A stretch of 64,000 bases of DNA from an uncultured Bacilli bacterium (GCA_934120015.1 CAKOTD010000002.1:1-64000), one strand, 5' to 3'. Positions 8,892 through 18,667 are shown, counted from the stretch's first letter. Program-made: numbers and translations. Notes: generated by a model not told the origin, from the sequence alone.

Positions 8892-11800
8892 TTTTTAATA
8901 ATTCTTCATCTATAATAGAATACAAATAAACATTGACAGGTTTATTACTAATCGTTTTTATATATTCTTTATATCCCATTAATTGTTTTACATAATGTTC
9001 ATCATCTATATTTTTTAGCTTATAGTCAATGATTTCTATACTATAGTCACTTTCTATTAATAAATCTATTATACCATGATATTCTTTATTATCTTTTGTA
9101 AATATAAATTCCACTTCTTTTAAAACCCTACTAGAATTTTTAAATAAATCAAGATTAAGAAAAGACCTGACTTTCTTTCTCATAAAATCATCTTTAATAC
9201 TATCTAAATTTGGATTCTTAATATCAATATATTCTAATACTTCATGAAACATAGTACCATATTTCATCTTTTCCAATTCATTTTTAGTAATCAACTTATT
9301 AATATTTTTTGAATACCTTACACTCTCTAAAATCTCATAATTGATATTACTTTCTCTAAAAGTCATCTTTCCTAAATCCTTACCAATAAACTTTTCATAA
9401 TTTTCTTTCTTTATAAAATTATAAGCTTTAGTTAAACCTAATATTGAAGTATCTATATTTTCACTAAATTTTTCAAGTTTTTCATTTTCATAAAAAATAT
9501 AATCACTAAAACTTCTAAACATTATTTTGCTTGAAACTATTGCATTATCTTTTGGACATATTAAAATCATTTGTTCCTTAGCTCTTGTAAGTGATACATA
9601 AAATAATCTTAATCTTTCTGATATTTCTTCTCTTATATATTTTTCCTTTAATAAACTAATTAATATAGTTTTCTTCATTCCATATTTATAATAAGGAGTA
9701 ATTATGCCATATTCATTACTATAAGTTATCTTCTCTGTTAAATCTCTTAAGTTAAATGTCTTATATAATAAAGGATAATAACATATTGGAAACTCTAAAC
9801 CTTTAGATTTATGAATGGTCATAATTTTAACAGCATTGGCACCACTTTCTTTTGATGAAACCTTTAATTCACAACTATTATCTATTACGTCACCAAGATA
9901 GATAGCAAAATCATTAATTGTATATCCTACCTCTTCGAGTTGTAATGTAGTATTATATAAGTATTCTAGCCTAATTAAACTATCATCTATATTACCTACT
10001 CTTACTAACTTCTCATAAAATTTAAATGAAAAAATAATTTTATCTAAGAGTTGTGAAATACTAATTTCATCTAAAGTTTTTGAGATATCTTTTATTTGGC
10101 AAATAATTGGATCTGCATATAAAATATTTTTACTCATAATGGTAAATATTTTTTCATCTGAATATTCAAATAAAAAACTACGAGCTAGACTCATAAATAA
10201 GTGTTTATATTCAGAATCATATTCTTTATTTTTTTCTTTTAGGCATAACATTATAATATTTTTAATAATAATTAAGTCATGTGAATCAGTTATATTTTCA
10301 TCTCTATATACGGCAAGAGGAATTTGATTATACTCAAATATTTTTTTGGCCAGTGTAAATGTTGCCACTCTATCTACTAAAATGGCAAAATCATCATATC
10401 TTATAGTTCTATACTTATTTTCATCTTTATCAAACACTTGATAATTATTATTAATTTTATCTTTAATATCTTTTATAATACTAAAATATTCTATTTCCTC
10501 TTTAGTATATTTTGGGGTTTGGGATTCATCATAATATAATATTCTTGATTTATAGTTTTGATTTGGTTTAAGATTTTCATAAAGCATATTTCCAAACACC
10601 ATCTGATGACCATTTTTATAATCAGCACCACCAACATCTATATCCATTAATTCATCGAAAAATAAATTTATATCTTCAAGAACTTCCTTTCTGGAACGAA
10701 AATTTTTGGTTAAATCTATTTTGATACCACCATCATTATTTTTATAATGCTCATACTTATTTTTAAAGATATCGGGATTAGCGTTTCTAAAACGATATAT
10801 AGATTGTTTAATATCACCTACCATATAAATATTATTATTTCCTATTAGATTTATAAAATATTCCTGAAGATCACTAGTATCCTGATATTCATCAACCATT
10901 ATTTCGTTAAATTTGTTTCTTAACTCTTCCTTTACATTTTTATTATTTTTAATTACATCTATTGACATTTTTGCAATATCACTAAATTCAAAAAGGTCAT
11001 TACTATATTTAAATTGATTTATTTCGAAATCAAGTTTTTTTATAATATCTAGGATAATAGTAACATAATCGAAAGTCATGCCAAAAGAGTCTCTTATCTG
11101 AAGATAATTATCATAGATACACAAATCTTTTAAGTTCTTAATCAGATTGGTAAGATAATTCTTTTTCTCCTTTAAATTTTCTTCACTATTTTTAGGAAGT
11201 TGGGGTAGCTTGACATCTAAGTTATTTTTAATATCTACATAATTGTTTTGTTCAATTAAACTCCTCAAACTATCAAAAAGTTTTTCATAGTATTTACCAT
11301 CACATATAAATGATATATCTTCTAAAGCATCTTTTATTTGTACTAATTTATCTTTTATCAATTTTTCATATTCAAAAATATATTCACTTATTTTTTTATC
11401 GGAAAGATAATTTTCAAAATATGTATTTATATATTTTTCTTTATCTATTTTCATGTTTAATTTATTATCTATATTTAATATATAATTCTTTAAATCAGTA
11501 TCATCTTTTTCACAAAAATCATTTATAAATTTTTCAAACAAAGGATTTTTGCTGATATACATTTCATCAAATATTCTGTTAATAATTTTTACCTTTTCAA
11601 GATGAATAATAGAATAATCTGCAATTTTTAAATTAGGTGATACATTGAGCAAATAATGATACTTTTTTACAATATTATAAGCATAACTATCAAATGTTGT
11701 TATAAAAGCACTATCAACTAGTTCTAACTGTTCCTTTAAGCTTTCATCTTTTTTTATTTCTCTTTTAATACGCTGTTTCATTTCTTTAGCAGCTGCATTA

Positions 11801-11967
11801 GTGAATGTTAAAATTAATAATTGATTGATGTTAACACCACTCTTTAATTTTCGAATAACCCTAGCCGTTAATACAGCTGTTTTTCCTGAACCAGCACCAG
11901 CTGAAACTATTATATTTGTCCCTTCTTTGTTAATAGCTTCTAATTGTTCTTTAGTAAAACTTGGCAC
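8881..11967 (-). CDS. addA: AddA helicase-nuclease subunit
   Basis: 1028 residues, somewhat shorter than the Bacillus protein (about 1230). Helicase motifs: Walker A SAGAGSGKT, motif Ia LTFTNAAAKEMKQRI, Walker B VDEYQDTSDLQ, motif III GDIKQSIYRFRN, motif V IHKSKGLEFPICYYP, motif VI RLRLFYVSLTRAKE. The C-terminal RecB-type nuclease shows GTMFHEVLEY, then GIIDLLIES and IIDYKLK, the PD-(D/E)XK core. With AddB it resects double-strand breaks up to a Chi-like site. The start is GTG placed directly after the addB TAA, with AAGGTGA inside addB, so the two are translationally coupled. Confidence 0.95.
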   Translation of the reverse strand: MPSFTKEQLEAINKEGTNIIVSAGAGSGKTAVLTARVIRKLKSGVNINQLLILTFTNAAAKEMKQRIKREIKKDESLKEQLELVDSAFITTFDSYAYNIVKKYHYLLNVSPNLKIADYSIIHLEKVKIINRIFDEMYISKNPLFEKFINDFCEKDDTDLKNYILNIDNKLNMKIDKEKYINTYFENYLSDKKISEYIFEYEKLIKDKLVQIKDALEDISFICDGKYYEKLFDSLRSLIEQNNYVDIKNNLDVKLPQLPKNSEENLKEKKNYLTNLIKNLKDLCIYDNYLQIRDSFGMTFDYVTIILDIIKKLDFEINQFKYSNDLFEFSDIAKMSIDVIKNNKNVKEELRNKFNEIMVDEYQDTSDLQEYFINLIGNNNIYMVGDIKQSIYRFRNANPDIFKNKYEHYKNNDGGIKIDLTKNFRSRKEVLEDINLFFDELMDIDVGGADYKNGHQMVFGNMLYENLKPNQNYKSRILYYDESQTPKYTKEEIEYFSIIKDIKDKINNNYQVFDKDENKYRTIRYDDFAILVDRVATFTLAKKIFEYNQIPLAVYRDENITDSHDLIIIKNIIMLCLKEKNKEYDSEYKHLFMSLARSFLFEYSDEKIFTIMSKNILYADPIICQIKDISKTLDEISISQLLDKIIFSFKFYEKLVRVGNIDDSLIRLEYLYNTTLQLEEVGYTINDFAIYLGDVIDNSCELKVSSKESGANAVKIMTIHKSKGLEFPICYYPLLYKTFNLRDLTEKITYSNEYGIITPYYKYGMKKTILISLLKEKYIREEISERLRLFYVSLTRAKEQMILICPKDNAIVSSKIMFRSFSDYIFYENEKLEKFSENIDTSILGLTKAYNFIKKENYEKFIGKDLGKMTFRESNINYEILESVRYSKNINKLITKNELEKMKYGTMFHEVLEYIDIKNPNLDSIKDDFMRKKVRSFLNLDLFKNSSRVLKEVEFIFTKDNKEYHGIIDLLIESDYSIEIIDYKLKNIDDEHYVKQLMGYKEYIKTISNKPVNVYLYSIIDEELLKIEI

Positions 11968-14301
11968 TTAATCACCTTCTTCTATTATTTCTATATCTTC
12001 TTCTGTTTGATAACATATATCTTTAAATTTGCAAAATGTACATGAAATATTCTTAAATTTTATTTGTTTCGGATTTATATCAAAATCTCCACGAACTATA
12101 TTAGTAACTGCCTCTTCTATTTTTTTATCTACAATATCTAACATATTTGATAGTTCATTTTGAGAAAAAACTTTACTATAAGCCCCAAAACCATTTTTTG
12201 TAATTTTCATACCTTTAATTAACTGACTATCTTGATAGGTAGAATCAAATTGTTCTAAAACAGATTCATCATTAGTACTAATTCCTTCTAATTTATAACT
12301 ATTACTCTTTTCCAGATCATACTCTTCTTGTGTGGGTGCACTTACTTCTCTTGGAAAAAGCTTTTGATAATAAAGTCCACTTATATATGGATTATCAAAA
12401 ATATTACTTTTACTAATTAGATAAGCATATACTGGTAATTGAAGTGTTATACCATAATCTATATATTTTAAATTAGTATCAATGTTTCCTGTTTTATAAT
12501 CAACTATACAAATATAAGTTTTATCTTCTTTTTTCATATACATTATTTTATCTATGATACCAGTAAATTTTATTTTAATTTTGTAGTCTTTTTCAAACTG
12601 AATCTTTTCTTCATATAATTCTTCATTAAAATTGGTTAATGCTTTTTGATGTTTTATTTTTTCTATAATATACTTAATAGTTGGCTTTTGCTTTTCTAAA
12701 AAGAAGTTTTCTTTAGGACTTAATTTATAGTTACTATTGTTTAAATATTCATTATATACTATATCAAAATCAAAATATGCAGAAAAGGCATTTGACAATA
12801 TATAATGAATTAATGACCCCAAAAAAGCATTAAATTTTTCTTCATAAGGGTCTATCTTTAATATATCATTTAAGTAGTAACTGAATTTACAATGATAATA
12901 TCTATCAATAGCAGAATAAGATAAACTTAATTCGTCATGAAGATAGTTTTTTAATTCACTAATATCTATTTTAGTATACTTATTATTATATTTTTGATAT
13001 TCTAAGTTATCTATACTACAACATAGTAAATCCAAATGTTCATTTTTATTCCCATACTTAATATATCTATCAAGTAATTTTGCACATAAAATTGTTGCTT
13101 CTTTTATACTATAAATTTCATCTGTAACTATATTTACATTCTTTATATCATAATTTAGAATTTCATTTAAACCAGATATGGTATATTCTCCAAAATTATC
13201 TTTATCTTTATATGTTATAACTATGTTTTCAAAATGGTTAATCATTGAAATTAATTTATTTTTTATTCTTTTAGTATGCATTATACTTGTTTCTTTTGAA
13301 ACATCTCTACATAATTCATCATTTATATATTCATCATCTTTATATATTTTTGGTATATTTTCTTCATTAAATCCTAACATAAAAATAAAATCATCATCTG
13401 TACAACCATTAATATCTGTTATTTCAATCTCATTATCATACTTAACTGGGAAGGTCTTAGTATTTTTCAACTCATATAATAAATTTTCTTTTATTTTCAA
13501 AAAGTCAGATTGCCAAGCATAATCATTACAAATACTTATAATTTGACTTACTATATCACTATTAGGATATTCTTGTATTAATAGTTCTATAGTATTATTT
13601 ATATTTTCAGATAAATTTTCAATAAAAAATTTGCCTACACTAGTACCAAGTAAACTTTTACCCCGAGTCATAATCTTTAAGTTATAATTATTAAATACCC
13701 TATTTAAAACAAAAGGATATTCACTTGTAATATTCACTAATTTTATTTTTGAGACGCTGATTCCACTATTTACCAAATCCACTATTTTAGTTGCTACAAA
13801 ATTAACTTCTTCATCTATTGTTTCAAAATGATATATTGGTTTAGGAGTTACTTCTTCGTACTCTTCATCAATAAATGTTGCATCTAAGCTGGTTGTTACT
13901 TTTTTTAAGAAACATGGATCATAATCTAAATTATAGAAAATAAGATGTTTAGTTTTAACATATTCTTTAAAGGCATAATCATATATCAATAGATGCTCAT
14001 TATCAAGTTCTTTTTTTAATTTTACTAAAAAATCTAATTTATTATTATATTCTATATCTTCAATATATTTTAAATTATCTAAATAAACTAAAGCGTTTTC
14101 ATATTTAATATGATATTTTTTCATCATATAGTATATTGTTTTTTTATCATACGTAAATAGATATTTATTAAGAAAATCAGTTATACTTAAAAATTTAAAT
14201 TTTACAAATTCTTTTTCTTCATAAAGATTTTCTAATATTTTCTTTTTGTCTATTGATGAGCAAATCAAAATATCATTACTACATAAATTCTTAAATGTCA
14301 T
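11968..14301 (-). CDS. addB: AddB-like nuclease subunit, short form
   Basis: 777 residues against about 1160 in Bacillus. The C-terminal RecB-type nuclease is clear: SYSAIDRYYHCKFSYYL, LGSLIHYIL, then the core GIIDKIMYMK and ICIVDYKTG. The iron-sulfur cysteines that pin the nuclease are present: the early C in YYHCKF and CTFCKFKDIC near the end. The N-terminus lacks a Walker A GxxGxGK(S/T) where Bacillus AddB has one, so it probably does not bind ATP. Context (directly before addA) supports the name. RBS GGGGT precedes the ATG. Confidence 0.88.
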   Translation of the reverse strand: MTFKNLCSNDILICSSIDKKKILENLYEEKEFVKFKFLSITDFLNKYLFTYDKKTIYYMMKKYHIKYENALVYLDNLKYIEDIEYNNKLDFLVKLKKELDNEHLLIYDYAFKEYVKTKHLIFYNLDYDPCFLKKVTTSLDATFIDEEYEEVTPKPIYHFETIDEEVNFVATKIVDLVNSGISVSKIKLVNITSEYPFVLNRVFNNYNLKIMTRGKSLLGTSVGKFFIENLSENINNTIELLIQEYPNSDIVSQIISICNDYAWQSDFLKIKENLLYELKNTKTFPVKYDNEIEITDINGCTDDDFIFMLGFNEENIPKIYKDDEYINDELCRDVSKETSIMHTKRIKNKLISMINHFENIVITYKDKDNFGEYTISGLNEILNYDIKNVNIVTDEIYSIKEATILCAKLLDRYIKYGNKNEHLDLLCCSIDNLEYQKYNNKYTKIDISELKNYLHDELSLSYSAIDRYYHCKFSYYLNDILKIDPYEEKFNAFLGSLIHYILSNAFSAYFDFDIVYNEYLNNSNYKLSPKENFFLEKQKPTIKYIIEKIKHQKALTNFNEELYEEKIQFEKDYKIKIKFTGIIDKIMYMKKEDKTYICIVDYKTGNIDTNLKYIDYGITLQLPVYAYLISKSNIFDNPYISGLYYQKLFPREVSAPTQEEYDLEKSNSYKLEGISTNDESVLEQFDSTYQDSQLIKGMKITKNGFGAYSKVFSQNELSNMLDIVDKKIEEAVTNIVRGDFDINPKQIKFKNISCTFCKFKDICYQTEEDIEIIEEGD

Positions 14302-14432
14302 ATCTATTACCCCTAACTACTTATATTTTATCACAGAACTTTGTTTACCTGGAACAAAATTTCTTTTTCCATAGACCATCATATATTTTATATCAATCTA
14401 TTATGTCCATAAACCTTCATTGTTATATACAA

Positions 14433-14461
14433 ATAATATCACACAAACATAAGTTTGTAAA
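14433..14461 (-). promoter_or_regulatory. Promoter of addB-addA with an overlapping palindromic operator
   Basis: TTTACA (14461-14456), 17 bases, TATTAT (14438-14433) preceded by TG. The palindrome ACAAAC-ATAA-GTTTGT (14443-14458) sits in the spacer and resembles a weak LexA box (family consensus GAACN4GTTC). The leader to the addB ATG is about 125 bases and contains two small open frames, beginning at ATGs near 14418 and 14358 (10 and 20 codons). A second extended -10 (TGATAAAAT) lies close to addB. Confidence 0.55.
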
Positions 14462-14501
14462 TCTTTTAGTTAATTTTTTCAAAAAGTGTTCCTAATACAT
14501 T

Positions 14502-14526
14502 AAAAAAACTGAATAAAATTATTCAT
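14502..14526 (-). terminator. Terminator downstream of the DUF421 gene
   Basis: Minus-strand stem TGAATAA / TTATTCA with a two-base loop, then GTTTTTTT. It ends transcription of the DUF421 gene before the addB promoter. The rest of 14302-14595 holds the addB leader and no recognisable gene. Confidence 0.65.
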
Positions 14527-14595
14527 TTCTACTCAGCCCCTTTTTATTTACGATATATTGTTATGTTTTAGTGATAACTATCTTATTATCGATAA

Positions 14596-15330
14596 TTACT
14601 CTATAACTGTTAATGGCTTTATATTATCATCTTTTAAATACACATTTATCTTTTCATTAGCATCTAAGGTTGCTAGCAAAATATTACTTATATTTTTATA
14701 ACCCATTACTTTTAAATTTGATTTTATCCAAGATATATCTTTATTCATATTTTTAATATTATTATTCATAAATTTTCCATCAATTATTATATTAGCAACT
14801 AATGATGCTTTCTCAGATTTAACATTCATATCTTTTCGTGTAAGAGGAGTATTTTCAGATTTTGGTAGTATGCTTAATTTCCCATTTGCTTCTAATAATG
14901 CATATTCTATTTGGGAAACATCAAAATAGTTATTATTACGGCACTCTTCCAATAAGTCATTAACATCAAATTTTACTTTTTTCATATTTTTATACATAAG
15001 ATTACCATTTTGAATTAAAACTGTTGGTGTTCCTATAAAAAATCTTCTTAATATTATACTCTTCATAGTACCAACCGAAATAAGATACGCAAATATGCCA
15101 AAAACTATAACAGCTACTATACCATTTATATATGGTACATCTGTGTTAATAGATATTTCAGCTGCAAAATTACCAATTGATATTCCTATAACATAATCAA
15201 ATAAACTAAGTTGTGAAACTTGTTTTTTACCAAGAAGTTTTGTTAAAAAGAAAAGAGTTAATAAAGAAAAAAGAGAACGAATTATTACTTCTCCTATTTC
15301 AACCATATCTGCTTTAAATAAGTATTCCAT
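14596..15330 (-). CDS. DUF421 (YetF-type) membrane protein
   Basis: 244 residues from the ATG at 15330, chosen because GGTGAT lies just upstream; an ATG at 15342 is also open. Three hydrophobic helices occupy the first 90 residues, with the DUF421 signature LFDYVIGISIGNFAAEISI. Two soluble alpha/beta modules follow, including the GTPTVLIQNG and ALLEANGKLSILPK elements typical of the family. Bacillus YetF-like proteins are found in spore and stress contexts, but the biochemical role is unknown. It lies 17 bases downstream of tagO. Confidence 0.85.
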   Translation of the reverse strand: MEYLFKADMVEIGEVIIRSLFSLLTLFFLTKLLGKKQVSQLSLFDYVIGISIGNFAAEISINTDVPYINGIVAVIVFGIFAYLISVGTMKSIILRRFFIGTPTVLIQNGNLMYKNMKKVKFDVNDLLEECRNNNYFDVSQIEYALLEANGKLSILPKSENTPLTRKDMNVKSEKASLVANIIIDGKFMNNNIKNMNKDISWIKSNLKVMGYKNISNILLATLDANEKINVYLKDDNIKPLTVIE

Positions 15331-15359
15331 TATTATCACCATACTTATTATTAGCCATT

Positions 15360-16400
15360 TTATTTATTTTTATTCTTATGTTCAAAAATAATATTTGTTT
15401 TTAAAACTGCTAGCATTACAATTATTAATAATACACCATAAAGAACATAACTTAAGATAACATTATTAGTTACATATATTATAGATGCTGCCGCAAATAA
15501 TAAATCGATTAAATAAATAATTAAAACTGTTGCAGTTTGACTAAACTTACGATTTAACAACTGATGATGAATGTGACATTTATCTGCAGTTGTTATATTT
15601 TGACCTTTAATTAATCTTCTTATAATAGCAAACAATGTATCTAAAATAGGGATTGCTAATACAAATAGAGGAATTAATAATGATGTCATAGTTACATTTT
15701 TAAATCCTAGTAATGCAATGCATGATATTATGAATCCTAAAAACATAGATCCAGAGTTACCAGCAAAAATTCTTGCAGGATGAAAATTGTGAAGTAAAAA
15801 ACCTAATGTAGAACCAAGCATAACAAAACATAATATAAAATCTAATCCACGACTGCCTTGCAATGTAGCAATTATACCAATTGTTAGAAAATATATTGAA
15901 CTAATTCCACCTGATAATCCATCTAATCCATCAATTAAATTTATACAATTTATACACCCTAGGATAAATAAGATAGTTATTGGATAACTGAATATCCCAA
16001 AGTGAATATAAAAACCAAATGCCGATAAATCTATTAATTGTATTTGACCATAGAAAACAACTACACACGCTGCTAGAAGTTGAAAAAAGAATTGTGTTTT
16101 GGCAGATAATTCTGTTATATCATCTATCATTCCTACAATTAATATTATAAACCCACCTATTAAAATAGATATCATTTGGACACTAGGTGTACCGAAAATC
16201 ATATATCCAAGGATAAAACCAGCAAAAATGGCAAGTCCACCAAGTTTTGGTATATCCTTAGTGTGAATATGTCTTTCTCTTGGGACATCAACTGCACCTA
16301 TTTGAAAAGCTAATTTAATTATAAATGGTATTATTAAAGCAACAAATGTAAACATCGTTGAAACTATTAAAAGTATTTTTAAAATTATATCTAACTTCAT
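15360..16400 (-). CDS. tagO: Undecaprenyl-phosphate GlcNAc-1-phosphate transferase (TagO/WecA)
   Basis: 346 residues with about ten membrane helices, the normal size for MraY/WecA-type transferases. Catalytic landmarks: VDVPRERHIHTKDIPKLGG at the first loop, GMIDDITELSAKTQFFFQ with the DD pair, the NLIDGLDGLSGG loop and a late CHIHHQLLNR histidine motif. It puts GlcNAc-1-P on undecaprenyl phosphate at the inner membrane face, the first step of wall teichoic acid or a related glycopolymer. GGGTGG precedes the ATG. Confidence 0.92.
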   Translation of the reverse strand: MKLDIILKILLIVSTMFTFVALIIPFIIKLAFQIGAVDVPRERHIHTKDIPKLGGLAIFAGFILGYMIFGTPSVQMISILIGGFIILIVGMIDDITELSAKTQFFFQLLAACVVVFYGQIQLIDLSAFGFYIHFGIFSYPITILFILGCINCINLIDGLDGLSGGISSIYFLTIGIIATLQGSRGLDFILCFVMLGSTLGFLLHNFHPARIFAGNSGSMFLGFIISCIALLGFKNVTMTSLLIPLFVLAIPILDTLFAIIRRLIKGQNITTADKCHIHHQLLNRKFSQTATVLIIYLIDLLFAAASIIYVTNNVILSYVLYGVLLIIVMLAVLKTNIIFEHKNKNK

Positions 16401-16417
16401 TTAAACCACCCATTAAA

Positions 16418-16445
16418 ATTATAGCACGAATGCCTTTAAAATCAA
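16418..16445 (-). promoter_or_regulatory. Promoter of tagO-DUF421
   Basis: TTGATT (16445-16440), 16 bases, TATAAT (16423-16418), directly after the terminator of the upstream HD gene. Confidence 0.6.
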
Positions 16446-16471
16446 AGAAAAAACGTATATAAACATACGTT
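16446..16471 (-). terminator. Terminator of the HD-domain gene
   Basis: Minus-strand stem AACGTAT / ATACGTT followed immediately by TTTTTC; strong short hairpin between the HD gene and the tagO promoter. Confidence 0.75.
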
Positions 16472-16496
16472 AATTTCTACTTTCTTTGTATTTATA

Positions 16497-17411
16497 TTAT
16501 CTCTTTCTAACTAGAATACCATCATCACTACTATTAATAGCCTCATCTAGCATTTTCTTTGCTTGCTCATATGCTGGGGCAACTATGTCATTACCATTCT
16601 TTTCAAAAACTTTATCTATTAAATTTTCATTTCTTACTTTCATTAAAACTGGTACTAAATTCATTTGATTAATAAAACTTAATCTAACTAAATGTCCAAC
16701 ATTAGCATTCCATAAACCAGCATTTTTTAAATCAATCATACGTGGTAATTTACCTTGTTTAAATAATTCCATAACATTTTCATCTATTTTATCGGTTGTT
16801 GACATTGGTACCCAAATACCTTTTACTATTTTTCTAAATATATCTAATCTATCAACATCTTGTATAATAGAAGTATTAGTGGCAAATAAAACTTCTCTTT
16901 CTTTTGAAGCCTTATCAGATTTAAATAGTTCAGATAAGTCATAATTTCGAAAAGCTTCTATATATTCTTTTAAAATGGAATTTAATAATTCAGAGTTTAC
17001 CTTAGCATGAGCACCTATTACTTTTTCTATTTCTTCATCATAAATTCTAACACCTGGTATTAATTCTTTTAAAAGATTAGATTCTTGCATTACTACTTTT
17101 CCTAAGTCACCATGATCTTCAATATTAGGGTAATAATCTTTTAATTCATTATCTTTAAATGAACCTGTTTCTTTCAATTGTCTAAATCTACCAATATCAT
17201 GAAATAGACTTTCTAGTGCTAGCAAATTTTTAAATGATTCATTGTATTTCGTAAAAATGGCATCAGTAAGCATTGCTTCATCTAAAACAAATAATGAATG
17301 ATTCTGTTTATCAATATATCCATTTATTTTACTCTCATCATTCTCATTTATAAAATCATTAGTATAATTAATGAATACTTTCTTTTGACTTTCAATATCT
17401 TTAATATCCAT
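16497..17411 (-). CDS. HD-domain phosphohydrolase
   Basis: 304 residues. Metal-binding HD motif in ESLFHDIGRFRQ near residue 70, a later HAKVNSEL histidine, and an aspartate in SIIQDVDRLDIFRK, matching the H...HD...H/D order of the HD superfamily. Such enzymes hydrolyse phosphate esters, often nucleotides; the substrate is not evident. It is monocistronic: strong GGAGGAA ribosome site, own promoter, own terminator. Confidence 0.75.
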   Translation of the reverse strand: MDIKDIESQKKVFINYTNDFINENDESKINGYIDKQNHSLFVLDEAMLTDAIFTKYNESFKNLLALESLFHDIGRFRQLKETGSFKDNELKDYYPNIEDHGDLGKVVMQESNLLKELIPGVRIYDEEIEKVIGAHAKVNSELLNSILKEYIEAFRNYDLSELFKSDKASKEREVLFATNTSIIQDVDRLDIFRKIVKGIWVPMSTTDKIDENVMELFKQGKLPRMIDLKNAGLWNANVGHLVRLSFINQMNLVPVLMKVRNENLIDKVFEKNGNDIVAPAYEQAKKMLDEAINSSDDGILVRKR

Positions 17412-17434
17412 AAAATTCCTCCAAAACTACTTAT

Positions 17435-17462
17435 ATAATACTCTATAAAATGAAAATGTCAA
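17435..17462 (-). promoter_or_regulatory. Promoter of the HD-domain gene
   Basis: Perfect -35 TTGACA (17462-17457), 16 bases, TATTAT (17440-17435), short leader to GGAGGAA. Confidence 0.7.
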
Positions 17463-17531
17463 GTATAGAAATAGTAAAGATATGTTTAATTGTTGTACCT
17501 CGTTTGAAAATTTAGAACTATTAACTAATTA

Positions 17532-17637
17532 CAATTGTTTCTAATATATTTCATAGGAGCTCTCCAAAGACAATTAAAATGTAATCTATAAAGTGGCCTT
17601 TCGAAAAAAGAGAGACCTACTTACAGGTTACATTTTA
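17532..17637. repeat. Structured intergenic element: long imperfect inverted repeat plus a smaller one
   Basis: Arms of 23 bases at 17576-17598 and 17614-17636 pair over nine perfect outer bases (AAAATGTAA / TTACATTTT) and then an interrupted inner stem, with a 15-base loop. In the minus-strand RNA several mismatches become G-U pairs. Just beside it, 17533-17575 forms AATTGT...ACAATT with GGAGctCTCC inside. It starts directly after the mbl stop, so it may be a terminator or 3' structure, a small RNA or a MITE remnant. Confidence 0.5.
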
Positions 17638-17643
17638 CTTTCC

Positions 17644-18648
17644 TTATCTATTTTCTAACAAATGAATATTATCAAGTAGTACACCAGTTCCTTCTGCTAC
17701 ACAAGTAAGAGGACTTTCAGCAACAAATACTGGAACCTTTAATTCTTGTGATAATAGTTCGTCAAATCCATTTATTAATGCCCCTCCACCAGTAATAACT
17801 ATACCTTTATCAATAATATCAGCGGATAATTCTGGTGGGGTTTGCTCTAACACATTTTTGGCAGTATGAATAATAGTATAAACACTTTCTCTTAATGCCT
17901 CTTCTACTTCTTTAGAAGAGATTGTAATTGTATGAGGAAGTCCTGTTACTAAATCCCTTCCTCTTACATCCATCTTTTCTTTCTTGGACTCTGGTAAAAC
18001 AGTTCCTATTGTTATTTTAATATCTTCGGCTGTCCTATCACCAATTAATAGTTTATATTTATCTTTGATATATTTCATAATATCACTATCAAATGTATTT
18101 CCAGCTACTTTAATAGATGAACTATTAACTATACCGCCTAATGAAAGAACGGCAATATCAGTTGTTCCACCACCAATATCTATAACCATATTTCCACTTG
18201 GTTTAGATATATCAAGACCGGCACCTACTGCAGCTACTTTAGGTTCTTCTTCTAAAAATACCTTTCGTGCTCCTGTTCTTTCAGCAGCCTCTTTAATTGC
18301 GTTCTTTTCTACCTGAGTAATATCAGATGGACAACATATAAGTATTCTTGGTTTTGCAAAAAAACTCTTTCCATTAACCTTTTTAATAAAATAATCAAGC
18401 ATAATTTCTGTTGTTTCAAAATCAGCAATTACACCATCTTTCATTGGTCTTATAGCCTTAACTTTCCCAGGAGTACGCCCTAACATATCTCTAGCCTCTG
18501 TTCCAACTGCTAATGCTCTTTTTGTATCACAATCAATGGCAACAACACTTGGTTCATTTAAAACAATCCCCTGTCCTTTAATATAAATCAGTACATTTGC
18601 GGTTCCTAAATCAATTCCAATATCCTTTGAAAACACGATATCCCCCAT
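17644..18648 (-). CDS. mbl: MreB/Mbl-family cell-shape actin
   Basis: 334 residues, exactly the family length. Actin-fold motifs: phosphate-1 GIDLGTANVLIY, connect-1 AIRPMKDGVIADF, phosphate-2 MVIDIGGGTTDIAVLS with the GGGT loop, and the adenosine motif GIVITGGGALING. It forms membrane-bound filaments that guide cylindrical wall synthesis. Placement directly after spoIIID, as in Bacillus subtilis, supports Mbl rather than MreB. The ATG is followed by GGGGG and has a weak Shine-Dalgarno (AGTAGAA). Confidence 0.93.
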   Translation of the reverse strand: MGDIVFSKDIGIDLGTANVLIYIKGQGIVLNEPSVVAIDCDTKRALAVGTEARDMLGRTPGKVKAIRPMKDGVIADFETTEIMLDYFIKKVNGKSFFAKPRILICCPSDITQVEKNAIKEAAERTGARKVFLEEEPKVAAVGAGLDISKPSGNMVIDIGGGTTDIAVLSLGGIVNSSSIKVAGNTFDSDIMKYIKDKYKLLIGDRTAEDIKITIGTVLPESKKEKMDVRGRDLVTGLPHTITISSKEVEEALRESVYTIIHTAKNVLEQTPPELSADIIDKGIVITGGGALINGFDELLSQELKVPVFVAESPLTCVAEGTGVLLDNIHLLENR

Positions 18649-18667
18649 TTCTACTTTAACTAATTAC

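Noticed and set aside
14295..14495. A 66-codon plus-strand open frame upstream of addB
   Set aside because: It lacks a ribosome site, overlaps the mapped addB promoter and leader on the other strand, and its composition is that of antisense AT-rich DNA.
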